Source of the DNA: Aquitalea magnusonii
GTDB taxonomy: Bacteria > Pseudomonadota > Gammaproteobacteria > Burkholderiales > Chromobacteriaceae
Reading direction: 5' to 3'
Assembly: GCF_002217795.2 (NCBI RefSeq)
Contig: NZ_AP018823.1
Coordinates: 1,302,001 to 1,366,000, forward strand
DNA: 64,000 nt
The notes beneath the pieces were generated by a model. That model was not told the DNA's origin, did no database searches, and saw only the letters and a program-made list of their open reading frames with translations. The translations under genes and the position numbers were made by a program. The stretch's first letter is position 1; every line of letters starts with the position of its first letter. This document shows positions 50,593 to 59,822 of this stretch, one piece after another.

Positions 50593-50721
50593 TAAGCATT
50601 GCCAGAAAATACATTGCAAAAATTGGATTCCCAAGGATTTGTCAATCAGAGGGAGAGCACAACTCAATCAACGACGATACTCCATTGACTGTTCTCATCA
50701 GCCCCTTTATTAAGGCCCCCC

Positions 50722-51225
50722 ATGATAATACTCCGAAGACTAATCGCTTTGTTACTGATACTGGGCCTACCAATACTGGTAGGGTGCGAAGAAGAAAAAA
50801 CCAGTCTGAGTTATCTGGCGGTCAATCACACCACAAAGCCAATCGACTCAATCACCATTAACGATCAAGGCGGTGTGCTGAATGTCCCTGCGATGGGTGG
50901 TGGCGGCAAAGAAGTTTGCTGTGTCATCGTACCAGGCAAATGGTGGCCGGGGCTGACAGTAAAGATCAGCTGGCTGCAAGGTGGACATTTCCAGCGCGAT
51001 GCCAGTGGTAATGTCGTGATGAAAAACGGCGACAAGGTATTTATTGAAGGCAGCTGGAAAACGCGCACTGTGACCATCCCGGAATATCAGGCCAAAGAAA
51101 TGCAGCATGTTGATATCCACTTCCTGCCCAACGACCAGGTCTTGGTCAAATTGAGTGATATTTTCCCTGAGCACCCGGACTATCGACCTGCCTATCCTCG
51201 TGAGATGCAGAACACTTCTCAATGA
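50722..51225 (+). CDS. DUF3304-type lipoprotein, copy 1 (putative Tle1 immunity)
   Basis: 167 residues, signal ending ILVGC (lipobox), then 'EEEKTSLSYLAVNHT', 'SITINDQGGVLNVPAMGGGGKEVCCVIVP' and 'TVTIPEYQAKEMQHVDIHFLPNDQVLVKLSDIFPEHPDYRP', DUF3304 features. Its signal peptide differs from copies 2 and 3; its body nearly equals copy 2. Periplasmic lipoproteins of this type neutralise DUF2235 lipases; inferred here. Confidence 0.85.
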   Translation: MIILRRLIALLLILGLPILVGCEEEKTSLSYLAVNHTTKPIDSITINDQGGVLNVPAMGGGGKEVCCVIVPGKWWPGLTVKISWLQGGHFQRDASGNVVMKNGDKVFIEGSWKTRTVTIPEYQAKEMQHVDIHFLPNDQVLVKLSDIFPEHPDYRPAYPREMQNTSQ

Positions 51226-51268
51226 GTACGCGTCACCCACATATCCACCGGAAGCAGAGAGGTTTCCA

Positions 51269-51772
51269 ATGAGCATATTGCGTAAGCGACTCTCCGCATT
51301 ATTACTGCTAAGTCTGCTATTCCTGGCAGGCTGCGAAGAAGAAAAAACCAGTCTGAGTTATCTGGCGGTCAATCACACCACAAAGCCAATCGACTCAATC
51401 ACCATTAACGATCAAGGCGGTGTGCTGAATGTCCCTGCGATGGGTGGCGGCGGCGGAGAAGTCTGCTGCGTCATAGTGCCGAGCAAATGGCGGCCGGGGC
51501 TGACAGTAAAGATCAGCTGGCTGCAAGGTGGACATTTCCAGCGCGATGCCAGTGGTAATGTCGTGATGAAAAACGGCAACAAGGTATTTATTGAAGGCAG
51601 CTGGAAAACGCGCACTGTGACCATCCCGGAATATCAGGCCAAAGAAATGCAGCATGTTGATATCCACTTCCTGCCCAACGACCAGGTCTTGGTCAAATTG
51701 AGTGATATTTTCCCTGAGCACCCGGACTATCGACCTGCCTATCCTCGTGAGATGCAGCACACTTCTCAATGA
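51269..51772 (+). CDS. DUF3304-type lipoprotein, copy 2 (putative Tle1 immunity)
   Basis: 167 residues from ATG 51269: signal 'MSILRKRLSALLLLSLLFLAGC'. The body differs from copy 1 at only a few residues (SKWRPG for GKWWPG, GNKV for GDKV). The double cysteine 'EVCCVIVP' is conserved in all copies. Confidence 0.85.
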   Translation: MSILRKRLSALLLLSLLFLAGCEEEKTSLSYLAVNHTTKPIDSITINDQGGVLNVPAMGGGGGEVCCVIVPSKWRPGLTVKISWLQGGHFQRDASGNVVMKNGNKVFIEGSWKTRTVTIPEYQAKEMQHVDIHFLPNDQVLVKLSDIFPEHPDYRPAYPREMQHTSQ

Positions 51773-51815
51773 GTACGCGTCACCCACATATCCACCGGAA
51801 GCAGAGAGGTTTCCA

Positions 51816-52319
51816 ATGAGCATATTGCGCAAGCGACTCTCCGCATTATTACTGCTGAGTCTGCTATTCCTGGCAGGCTGCGAAGAAGAAAAAACCAGTC
51901 TGAGCTATCTGGCGGTCAATCACACCGACAAATCGGTACTCTCCATCACCATCAATGGCCAAGGGGGGATTCTTAACGCTCCCGCCATGGGCGGAGGGGG
52001 AAAAGAGGTCTGTTGCGTTATAGTACCCAGCCAATGGCGGCCGGGGTTAACCGTGACAATCGGCTGGGAAAACGATGGTGACTGGCTGCGTAATAAAAAT
52101 GGCCAGCCCATTATTCGGGATGGCATAAAAGTATATGTGGCAGCTCCACGCAAAACGCGCACTGTGACCATCCCGGAATATCAGGCCAAAGAAATGCAGC
52201 ATGTTGATATTCACTTCCTGCCCAACGACCAGGTCTTGGTCAAATTGAGTGATATTTTCCCTGAGCACCCGGATTATCGACCTGCCTATCCCCGCGAGAT
52301 GCAGAAAGCCACACAATGA
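51816..52319 (+). CDS. DUF3304-type lipoprotein, copy 3 (putative Tle1 immunity)
   Basis: 167 residues with the same signal peptide as copy 2 and the same C-terminal 45 residues, but a divergent centre ('DKSVLSITINGQGGILNAPAM', 'TIGWENDGDWLRNKNGQPIIRDGIKVYVAAPRK'). Stop overlaps the DUF2235 lipase start (ATGA), so this copy is translationally coupled to the effector and is the best candidate for its cognate immunity. Confidence 0.85.
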   Translation: MSILRKRLSALLLLSLLFLAGCEEEKTSLSYLAVNHTDKSVLSITINGQGGILNAPAMGGGGKEVCCVIVPSQWRPGLTVTIGWENDGDWLRNKNGQPIIRDGIKVYVAAPRKTRTVTIPEYQAKEMQHVDIHFLPNDQVLVKLSDIFPEHPDYRPAYPREMQKATQ

Positions 52320-53938
52320 GTACCCAAAATCCAGCACCCTACCCAAGCGGGCAACGCGCACTCACCGCACGGGAGCAATTACAACGGGCACAAGCGCTGG
52401 CCTGCGTCAGTGGCAAGAACAGTGCCAAGTGCCAAGGCCAGATTCATGTGGTGCTGTTTTTCGATGGCACCGGCAACAACCTCAATCTGGACTATTACCA
52501 GGCCAAGCCGGACCAGCAGAAGCCCAGTAATATCGCCCGTCTGTTTCTGGCGGCGCGAGACAAGCCAGATAGTGGCTATTTCGCATTTTATATGCCTGGT
52601 GTAGGCACACCATTCCCGGAAATTGGCGATAAGGGCGGCATGCTTGGCGGCGGTGCTGGCGCAGGAGGGGAAGCCCGTATACTGTGGGCACTGACACGAC
52701 TGGTAAATGCACCGTATCGCTATGTCACTAAAGGGGTCTTGATTGACGATGGACTAGCCAAGTCCATCACGGAAATGGCCAGCGGCGTAACGGGCGGTGC
52801 AATGCGCTGGGCCTTGTTCACTAATTGGCAACGTCGATTACAGGCTGCGTTGAAGGGCCGCAAACCCGAGGTAACGCAAATAAACCTATCAGTATTTGGT
52901 TTTTCGCGCGGCGCTACTGAAGCACGTGCCTTTGTGAATTGGCTGTACCGGCTCTGCCAGCAGGAAAATGGCGGCTGGCACTTTGCTGGTACTCCGCTGC
53001 GCACCCAATTCCTGGGGATTTTTGATACGGTAGCATCCGTCGGCATCGCCCAGCTGTTTCCAGACAACCTGCCTGCTACCGGACATATGGCATGGGCTGA
53101 TGGAAACCTGGCCATACACCCGGCAGTCGAGCAATGTGTCCACTATATTGCCGGGCACGAGGTGCGCGCTTGCTTCCCATTGGATACTGTACGTCGCGGT
53201 AATAGTTATCCTGGCAATGCGGTGGAAGTAATGTACCCAGGTTCGCATTCCGATGTCGGCGGAGGTTACGCCAGTGGTGCCTTGGGCATCATGCCTGCAC
53301 AAAACAGCCAGATGTGCGTGATTCCCTGCCGCCGCATGTACGAAGCGGCGCGTCAGGCAGGAGTGCCTCTGCAAGCAATGGAGCAGTTAGACAAAAAGAT
53401 TCAGGATTTAATTAGTCCCACCCCGCAGGTCATCAACGACTTCAACGCTTATCTGCGTGATGCCAAGGTCACCCCGGCCTCGGCCGAAAAAATGCACCAA
53501 CAACATATGGCGCTATACCTGAGCCATCGTTTCAAATACCGGCGCGAGTTTACCCAGCGTGCGCCCTACCGCACAGCCAGTAGCAAGCATCAAGAGTATT
53601 TACGACAAACCCAGCAAGGAATCATCTCTGGTTTGAGTAAGCTGAATGCCGGCAACCCGATGGCACCAGATTTTGATCCGATGCGCGAAGCAGTAAAAAT
53701 AAAGCACAGACCGACACAGCACAACCGGGTTCTCAGCCCATCCGTATTACTAGAAACAGACCCGGTTAACGTCGCCGCCAGTATGGATCTGCGACGGCTA
53801 ACACCTGCCATTGAGCACTTTCTTGAAAGTTATATTCATGACTCCGTGGCCGGATTCATTCAGGATGCGTTCTATGAGGGTACGCTAAATGGCATCGGGC
53901 TATTCAAGTTCCGCACCCTGTATAAGGGAGATGAGTGA
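52316..53938 (+). CDS. T6SS lipase effector, DUF2235 (Tle1 type)
   Basis: 540 residues. 'QIHVVLFFDGTGNN' opens the alpha/beta hydrolase; nucleophile in 'VFGFSRGATEARAF' (Ser197, GxSxG); Asp in 'GIFDTVAS' (237) and 'YPGSHSDVGGGY' (309-319). These match Tle1 family phospholipases A delivered by T6SS. The C-terminal half is probably the membrane anchoring domain. Follows vgrG, DUF4123 and three immunity lipoproteins in one operon. Confidence 0.93.
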   Translation: MSTQNPAPYPSGQRALTAREQLQRAQALACVSGKNSAKCQGQIHVVLFFDGTGNNLNLDYYQAKPDQQKPSNIARLFLAARDKPDSGYFAFYMPGVGTPFPEIGDKGGMLGGGAGAGGEARILWALTRLVNAPYRYVTKGVLIDDGLAKSITEMASGVTGGAMRWALFTNWQRRLQAALKGRKPEVTQINLSVFGFSRGATEARAFVNWLYRLCQQENGGWHFAGTPLRTQFLGIFDTVASVGIAQLFPDNLPATGHMAWADGNLAIHPAVEQCVHYIAGHEVRACFPLDTVRRGNSYPGNAVEVMYPGSHSDVGGGYASGALGIMPAQNSQMCVIPCRRMYEAARQAGVPLQAMEQLDKKIQDLISPTPQVINDFNAYLRDAKVTPASAEKMHQQHMALYLSHRFKYRREFTQRAPYRTASSKHQEYLRQTQQGIISGLSKLNAGNPMAPDFDPMREAVKIKHRPTQHNRVLSPSVLLETDPVNVAASMDLRRLTPAIEHFLESYIHDSVAGFIQDAFYEGTLNGIGLFKFRTLYKGDE

Positions 53939-54275
53939 TTGGCTCTCATTTGCCAGATATCTTTATGGCTCGCTAAATTGAAGAAGCCATTCTTTATCTG
54001 TCACACAAGGAGAGTTTTAACCGAACTGCGGCTAAGCAGGCCGACGAGGTGTCAGTAGGACGGCCAATTTTTCCTGTCGGCACCATGGTGTTTTGCAGCC
54101 AGCCCACACAAAACTTCGGACATGTTTTGACCTCTTCACCATGATGCAATATTCAAAATATCAGTAAAGTGAGCCAAATTAGAAATAATCCGCAGAGTCA
54201 ACTCCGTAACTGCCAACCAATACTTTAAACTCAAGGAAAACAAACGCACCTTTTGTGTGAGCAGCATTTACCATC
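53939..54275. other. Intergenic stretch, no gene seen
   Basis: 337 bp between the lipase and the DKNYY-like gene. AT-rich, without a protein-like frame or strong hairpin. Probably holds the promoter of the next gene. Confidence 0.4.
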
Positions 54276-55469
54276 ATGCCAAATAACCTTCATGATCTCG
54301 CCGCGATAGTGCAGGAATTATTTCAACGAAACGATTTAGTGTTCGACGAATATTTGAATCATGGTCTTATGTTTTTTGTTTCCGGAAAAATTAAAGCACT
54401 ACGATCCGATCTACTCTCACGAACAGATATAACGAAATGGGATGGGGAGGGTATGCATTGGTTTTACACGGACAAAAATAATGATTGGTCGCTATATCTC
54501 AGATCTGTTCCTCATGGAGTGCTGTGTCTTGCTAACATAATTTCACTGCAGCAGAAGTATCTCGAGCAGTTTGTTCCGAGTGAAATCCAATTGGCAGAAA
54601 GGCAAACTGCAGAAGTGGAACTGCAGCATGAGTTTAGGCAGCGCAATGCATCAAATATTTCAGACGATGCGCTTCATTCTATTGGTGGGCCATACTATAG
54701 CGATGGTGAACGGGTATGGATTCGTGCAGGGGATGAAAGGCATTTTCTCGCGTTGAATGATTTTGATCTTCAAAGCTTCTGCCATATTGTAGATCGTTTT
54801 GCCGCCGACCGTTCAGGTCTACGCTTCGCGCCCACTGCCATTGGTGACTCTGTTAGTGGCAATGACAGCCTGATAGTCGGAGGCGATCCTGAAACATTTA
54901 TTGCTGTGCGCAACAGCTGGTATATCGATTCACAGCAAGCTTACTACGTTGATCCACGTGGATGGTTAACCATGACCAAAATTGACTCACAAAGCTTCGA
55001 GCTTATAGGCGGGCCGTATGCGCGCGATGCTAAGGGATTGATTTATGCTGGCGTACGTAAGCGCAATATAGCAACACCGGAAAGTGTTGTCAGTCTAGGG
55101 TATCTTTATGCCCGAATGGGGCCGCACCTTCTCTACGAAGGTAAAATCATCACAAATACAGGCGCAATTAATGTGGCAACTGCGAGAGCAGTCTGGGATG
55201 ATGTACTGATCGATGATGGCGGTCATTATTTACTTGGTAGACGCTATCGGAAACCTGTACCTGGCCTTGACCCAGAGAGCATTCAATTCCTTACGTATGC
55301 TTTCGCTGTTGACAAGCAGAATGTCTACGCACGCACACAAAAAATAGTTCATTGTGAGTCAGCTGACCGTCCCTCCGTCAGGGCAGACGATAACTTACAT
55401 AATGCTATTCGAGATAAAAATGGGCTGATTTACATTAACTCTGCCGGGTTAGTTGAACGCAGAGATTGA
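54276..55469 (+). CDS. DKNYY-repeat-like protein
   Basis: 397 residues without signal peptide. Repeated motif of the DKNYY type: 'GGPYYSDGERVWIRAG', 'SQQAYYVDPRGWLTM', 'GGPYARDAKGLIYAG', 'TYAFAVDKQNVYART', 'AIRDKNGLIYIN'. These are beta-strand repeats of unknown function, often found beside contact-dependent toxins. AT-rich. Role as immunity or orphan cargo is an inference from position after the lipase operon. Confidence 0.7.
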   Translation: MPNNLHDLAAIVQELFQRNDLVFDEYLNHGLMFFVSGKIKALRSDLLSRTDITKWDGEGMHWFYTDKNNDWSLYLRSVPHGVLCLANIISLQQKYLEQFVPSEIQLAERQTAEVELQHEFRQRNASNISDDALHSIGGPYYSDGERVWIRAGDERHFLALNDFDLQSFCHIVDRFAADRSGLRFAPTAIGDSVSGNDSLIVGGDPETFIAVRNSWYIDSQQAYYVDPRGWLTMTKIDSQSFELIGGPYARDAKGLIYAGVRKRNIATPESVVSLGYLYARMGPHLLYEGKIITNTGAINVATARAVWDDVLIDDGGHYLLGRRYRKPVPGLDPESIQFLTYAFAVDKQNVYARTQKIVHCESADRPSVRADDNLHNAIRDKNGLIYINSAGLVERRD

Positions 55470-55574
55470 ATCACACCCAGTTTGCTAGATACATTTGCTG
55501 CCGCTTTCAGTAGGAAAGCGGCCATTTTTCATCGATCACTCGGTCGTCTGCTTTGGCCGACATCCAGCCAAACA

Positions 55575-55596
55575 GAAGGGGGCATCCGCCCCCTTC
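55575..55596. terminator. Strong bidirectional hairpin
   Basis: GAAGGGGGC and GCCCCCTTC pair perfectly around ATCC. It lies between convergent genes (DKNYY-like plus strand, cytosine methylase remnant minus strand) and can end both transcripts. Confidence 0.7.
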
Positions 55597-55616
55597 GTCC
55601 TGCTTATCCACCGTCC

Positions 55617-56423
55617 CTACACGTAAGTCCCCCTCAGCTTCCGGGCGATCCATTCCACGACTTGCGGCACAACGGCGTTGCCGGCAGCTTGAGCCTCTGC
55701 AAAGTTGGTCGCATCCAGTCCGAGGCAAAGCCCATGATGCTCAGACGCTCGGGCCCGCTCAGCCATCGAATCCCATCCGTCGGCTTGAGCGATGAGGCCT
55801 GCACCATGGATAGGGATCTGGCTGGCAGCTTGTCCGGCAAGTAAAGTAGGGAAAGGCGTGAGCCCGGATTGTTGCGCTGGCGGCGTGCCAGGAACTGCTG
55901 CCACTGTGCAGGCGTCAGCCAGCAGCTCGATGGGGGGATGCACCATGAGCAGAAGAAGACCGGCAACAATGAATACGCGACGGCGTTTTGTGGGGACTCC
56001 GAAGCATGAAGCATCCAGCACCCGCCAGCATCCCAGATACCCGCATGCGGCAAGCGTTGAAATGACTGTCTGGAAGTCCTGGCCATCTCGGCAAGAGAGC
56101 AGCCCCGTGACGTTTTCAAGCACCAGCCAGCGAGGCTGTAGCTCGCGGGCAAGGCGGCAGACTTCAAACAACAGGCCAGAGCGCTGGCCGGCCAGGCCTT
56201 GCCGGGCTCCCATGGTGGACAGGTCCTGGCAGGGAAAGCCGCCGACCAGGACGTCAACGGCGCTGAGCTTGTGGCTGCCGACGGTACGCACGTCGTCGAA
56301 CTGGCGGGCGTGGGGGAAACGGTCGGCGAGGACGGCGCGGCAAACGGGCTTGATTTCGACTTGCCAGGCGGTGGTGAAACCGGCGTTTTCAAAGCCGATG
56401 CCGAAGCCGCCGATGCCGGCGAA
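55617..56423 (-). pseudogene. DNA cytosine-5 methyltransferase, start lost
   Basis: Contains 'FAGIGGFGIGFENAGF' (motif I), 'GGFPCQDLSTMG' (motif IV, catalytic Cys), 'LVLENVTGLL' (motif VI), 'KRRRVFIV' (motif VIII) and 'GNAVVPQVVEWIARKL' (motif X). The coding sequence begins at motif I with no start codon; upstream the frame runs through the end of the LysR gene. The normal three to six residues and promoter are missing, so it is a recombination scar, probably silent. The target-recognition region is also short. Confidence 0.8.
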
Positions 56424-56424
56424 A

Positions 56425-57345
56425 TCAGCCCATGTCCTCTTCCATCTCGCGCGCGCTCTCCAGGATGATCTGACGCAACCATTCAATGCCGGGGTCATTG
56501 GTGCGATAGCGATGCCACTGCATCATCTGGTGCATCTGCGCCAATGGCAGCGGGCTTTCCTTCAATACCACCGGCAGCAGCGGTGCCAGCTTGCGCGCCA
56601 GGCGGCCATGTACGGTGGCGATGCGGTCCGTCCCCTTCACCAGTTCCACGCAAGAGGCAAAGCTGAAACTGGTTACCTCCACGCGTCGCGCAAAGCCCAG
56701 CTTGTTGGCCATCCATGCTTCCACCGAACTGGAATTGGTGCCGGGCGGCACCATCACCACATGGCCGGCGTTCATGTAGCGCTCCAGCGTGAGCTCGCCT
56801 TCGGCCAAGGCGCTGCCGCGCCACACCACGCACACATGGCGTTCGCGGAAGACTTCTTCGGCAGGGTGGTCGGGCGTGCAGAATTCCTGTGGCAGCACCA
56901 GCAGATCCACCTCGGCGCGGTCCAGCGCGCGGGTCGGGTCCTGCACCTGCGGTATCAGCGCAAAGCGGATGCGCGGCCCCTGGGCATGGGCGCGCGCGAT
57001 CACCCGCGGGATCAGCACACTCAGGCTGAAGTCCGACACCGAGATGCGGAATTCCCGGTTGGATTCGCCTGGAACAAAGGCCGGCTTGGCCGAGATGGAG
57101 CCTTCGATACGCCGCAGTACATCGTTGACCGCGTCGCGCAACACCTCGGCGCGCTGCGTGGGTTGCATGCGGCGTCCAACCTGGATCAGCAATTCGTCAT
57201 CGAAGTATTCACGCAGGCGTGCCAGGGCATTGCTCATGGCTGACTGGCTGAGATTGGTCTTCTCGGCGGCGCGGCTGATGTTGAGTTCGGTCAGCAGCGC
57301 ATCCAGAGCAACCAGCAGATTCAGGTCGAGCTTGTTGAAGCGCAT
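56425..57345 (-). CDS. LysR-family regulator, NodD/LinR-like
   Basis: 306 residues from ATG 57345. 'MRFNKLDLNLLVALDALLTELNISRAAEKTNLSQSAMSNALARLREYFDDELLIQVGRRMQPT' is the LysR helix-turn-helix of the NodD/LinR/NahR branch, which responds to aromatic inducers. The effector domain follows. Divergent from the catabolic operon, with a TTGAT-N4-ATCAA box between. Its 3' end abuts the methylase remnant. Confidence 0.93.
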   Translation of the reverse strand: MRFNKLDLNLLVALDALLTELNISRAAEKTNLSQSAMSNALARLREYFDDELLIQVGRRMQPTQRAEVLRDAVNDVLRRIEGSISAKPAFVPGESNREFRISVSDFSLSVLIPRVIARAHAQGPRIRFALIPQVQDPTRALDRAEVDLLVLPQEFCTPDHPAEEVFRERHVCVVWRGSALAEGELTLERYMNAGHVVMVPPGTNSSSVEAWMANKLGFARRVEVTSFSFASCVELVKGTDRIATVHGRLARKLAPLLPVVLKESPLPLAQMHQMMQWHRYRTNDPGIEWLRQIILESAREMEEDMG

Positions 57346-57444
57346 GGGTGAGTCTCCCTGGTGGGGTGCCAGCGCTGCTTGCGCAGGCTTGCTGGGTGCG
57401 GTCAGGTATTGATGCCGTCCATAGCATGAATCAAAACAATCCAT

Positions 57445-57458
57445 TTGATCAATATCAA
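57445..57458. promoter_or_regulatory. Candidate LysR binding box
   Basis: TTGAT-CAAT-ATCAA, an inverted repeat with a T-N-A LysR form, lies 100 bp upstream of the LysR start and 171 bp upstream of the channel gene in the divergent 283-bp region. Autoregulation and activation are inferred. Confidence 0.6.
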
Positions 57459-57628
57459 CCTCGCTCTTAATGTTGACTCATCCGCTGCACGGCCTCGCAG
57501 AGAAACACGAGAAAAGGCCGGCACGGCAAGTCGGTGGTGCTCCCCGCACCGCTGTTCTGCCTGGCCCAGACAATACGCCGCAACGGCGAAACAACAAGCC
57601 AGGCAAGGTAGGAGACTAGGAGACAAAA

Positions 57629-58555
57629 ATGAAAACCAAACACGTACCAGCCCGTCGGCTGGCCGCTTATGCTGCCTTGAGCGTTCTGGGTGCTGGCAGC
57701 ATGCAATCCGCGCTGGCCTTTGAAAGTGGCATTTCGCCATTCCCGACCGGATCGACCAGTGAATACATCGCCGCCTTGCCGCCCATTCCGGGGGTATTCG
57801 CGGTGGAACAGTTCAACTACAGCAGTTCGAACGGCCTCTACGACAACCAGGGTAACAAGCGGCCCATTCCGTTCAAGTCCGACGCTTTCAGTTCCACCAC
57901 CCGCCTGCTGGCTTCCTATGGCGTGGAATTTCTCGGTGCCAAGGTGTATTCGCAACTGGTGCTGCCGCTTGTTTCACTGCATACCGAAGTAGCGGGGCAG
58001 GGCGAGACCCACAATGGCCTCTCCAATGTCACCGTCACACCGCTGCTGCTGCGCTGGGACGTGGCGGCCAACACCAATGTCACCTGGGGGTTCGACTTCG
58101 CCCTCAAGAGTGGTGCTTACGACCCTGCCCGCACCAGCGTGGCGGTGGGCTACAACTCCTACCAGCCGGTACTGGCCATCCGCCACAACGACCCGGACGG
58201 CCTGGACCTAGGCATTTCCAACCGCCTGCTCTTCAATGACAAGAACAGCGATACCCACTACCGCTCTGGCTCGGCCTATGTGGCCGACTTCATCGGCGGC
58301 TGGAACTTCGGCAAGTGGAAGGTCGGCGTGACCGGCTCCTATCTGAACCAGTTCACCGACGACAGCCAGAACGGCAGCACCATCACCGGCAACCGCGCGC
58401 GCAGCTTCGCCATCGGGCCGACCGTGGCCTACAACGCCGGCAGCTTCAACATCAACATGAACTACCAGCAAGGCGTGTATGCCGCCAACACGGCCAAGAG
58501 CAATGCCGTCTGGATCAACTTCGCCATGCCGCTGTGGCTGGACGGGCGGCACTGA
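57629..58555 (+). CDS. Outer-membrane channel, SphA / MetA-phenol-degradation family
   Basis: 308 residues. Signal peptide ends 'SALA'. Then 'FESGISPFPTGSTSEYIAALPPIPGVFAVEQFNYSSSNGLYDNQGNKRPIPF', 'WDVAANTNVTWGFDFALKSGAYDPARTSVAVGYNSYQP' and 'IGPTVAYNAGSFNINMNYQQGVYAANTAKSNAVWINFAMPLW', the pattern of PF13557 beta barrels that bring hydrophobic aromatics across the outer membrane. First gene of the operon. Confidence 0.88.
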   Translation: MKTKHVPARRLAAYAALSVLGAGSMQSALAFESGISPFPTGSTSEYIAALPPIPGVFAVEQFNYSSSNGLYDNQGNKRPIPFKSDAFSSTTRLLASYGVEFLGAKVYSQLVLPLVSLHTEVAGQGETHNGLSNVTVTPLLLRWDVAANTNVTWGFDFALKSGAYDPARTSVAVGYNSYQPVLAIRHNDPDGLDLGISNRLLFNDKNSDTHYRSGSAYVADFIGGWNFGKWKVGVTGSYLNQFTDDSQNGSTITGNRARSFAIGPTVAYNAGSFNINMNYQQGVYAANTAKSNAVWINFAMPLWLDGRH

Positions 58556-58608
58556 GCTTATTGGACGCCGCATTCCCCGGCATCTCTCATCATCCAAGGA
58601 GTAAAACC

Positions 58609-59769
58609 ATGTTCCGTTACTTCCCGACGAACTATGTCTGGAATCTTTCCGTCGATCTTGCCATCGAGATGGGCGCGCGTATCGGAGAAATCGAAGCCAT
58701 GTGCGCGCCTTTGCAAGAGGCGGCCAGGCAGCCGGACGCGGAGGGCACTGCCGCCTTTCGTGCCACCTGGGCCGACATGGCAGAAAAGCTGTGCAGCCTG
58801 GCTGCCGAGGACGAAGGGCGCGGGCGCTTGCTCTCCGCCGGTGCCAAGTACAAGCGCGCAGCCAGCTATCTGCTGACCTGTGAACGCCTGCAGGGGCACG
58901 GCGCACCGGGCCGGCTGGAACTGTACCGGCGCTTCCTGGAGGTGTTCCAGCGCGGCATTGCCTTGTCGGGCGAGAACTGCGAGCGCGTGGAAATTCCTTA
59001 TGAGGGCAAGGTCATTTCCGGGCTGTATGTCCGCGCCAGCAAGGTTGATGGCCCGGCACCGCTGCTGGTCCAGCTCAATGGACTGGATTCGACCAAGGAA
59101 ATGAAATACATGGTCGGCCTGCCCGGCTGGCTGGCCGAGCGGGGTGTCTCCTCGCTGGTGATCGACCAGCCCGGCACCGGCGAAGCCCTGCGCCTGCACG
59201 GCCTGACCGCGCGCTTCGATGCCGAGCACTGGGCGCGCCACGTGGTGGACTGGCTGGAACAGCGCGACGACGTGGACCCGACACGCATTGGCTGCGAAGG
59301 CGTCTCGCTGGGCGGTTACTACTGCCCGCGCGTGGTGGCCATGGAGCCGCGCTTTGCCTGCGGCGTGGTGTGGGGAGCCAATCACGACTGGCGCGACGTG
59401 CAGAAGCGCCGTCTGGAAAAGGAGGGCGACTTCCCCGTGCCGCATTACTGGCAGCACGTGTGCTGGGTATGGGGTGCGAAGGATATCGACGACTTCATGC
59501 GCATTGCCGAAGACGTGCATCTGGATGGCGTGGTCGAGAAAATCCGCGTGCCTTTCCTGGTTACCCACGGCGAGAAGGACAGCCAGATTCCGCTCAAGTG
59601 GGCGCAGCGCACCTACGAACAACTGGTCAACAGCCCCAAGCGTGAATTGAAGATTTTTACCGAGCGCGAAGGCGGCGTGCAGCACGCCAGTTTCGACAAC
59701 TCCATCAATGCCGGTCACGTCATCGCCGACTGGGTGGCCGAAACCCTGGGCGGGCGGACCAAGGCCTGA
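58609..59769 (+). CDS. Alpha/beta hydrolase (2,6-dihydroxypseudooxynicotine hydrolase-like)
   Basis: 386 residues from ATG 58609 (AAGGAG upstream). Long helical N-terminal cap, then 'PLLVQLNGLDSTKEMKYMVGLPGWLAERGVSSLVIDQPGTGEALRLHGL', nucleophile 'GCEGVSLGGYY' (Ser233), acid 'THGEKDSQIP' (Asp324) and base 'GGVQHASFD' (His359). This resembles C-C bond hydrolases such as DHPON hydrolase and FrsA-like proteins. Likely cleaves a beta-diketone or ring-cleavage product. Confidence 0.87.
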   Translation: MFRYFPTNYVWNLSVDLAIEMGARIGEIEAMCAPLQEAARQPDAEGTAAFRATWADMAEKLCSLAAEDEGRGRLLSAGAKYKRAASYLLTCERLQGHGAPGRLELYRRFLEVFQRGIALSGENCERVEIPYEGKVISGLYVRASKVDGPAPLLVQLNGLDSTKEMKYMVGLPGWLAERGVSSLVIDQPGTGEALRLHGLTARFDAEHWARHVVDWLEQRDDVDPTRIGCEGVSLGGYYCPRVVAMEPRFACGVVWGANHDWRDVQKRRLEKEGDFPVPHYWQHVCWVWGAKDIDDFMRIAEDVHLDGVVEKIRVPFLVTHGEKDSQIPLKWAQRTYEQLVNSPKRELKIFTEREGGVQHASFDNSINAGHVIADWVAETLGGRTKA

Positions 59770-59822
59770 TGTCTACCGCACAACGCAACACGAAAACACT
59801 GAGTCAATCAAAGGAAATACCG

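Larger units (their letters stand above)
50779..52319 (+). repeat. Tandem array of 547-bp gene units
   Basis: Starts at 50722, 51269 and 51816 are exactly 547 bp apart. Copies share long identical blocks, including the 3' third and the intergenic spacer with ACGCGTCACCCACATATCC. Copy 3 differs strongly in a central block (about 51920-52150) while both flanks stay identical. Product of unequal crossing-over plus local diversification. Confidence 0.9.

Noticed and set aside
39284..56424. A complete T6SS locus
   Set aside because: No Tss sheath, tube, baseplate, membrane-complex or ClpV genes are present; only tip, adaptor, effectors and immunity, so it is called an orphan cargo island.
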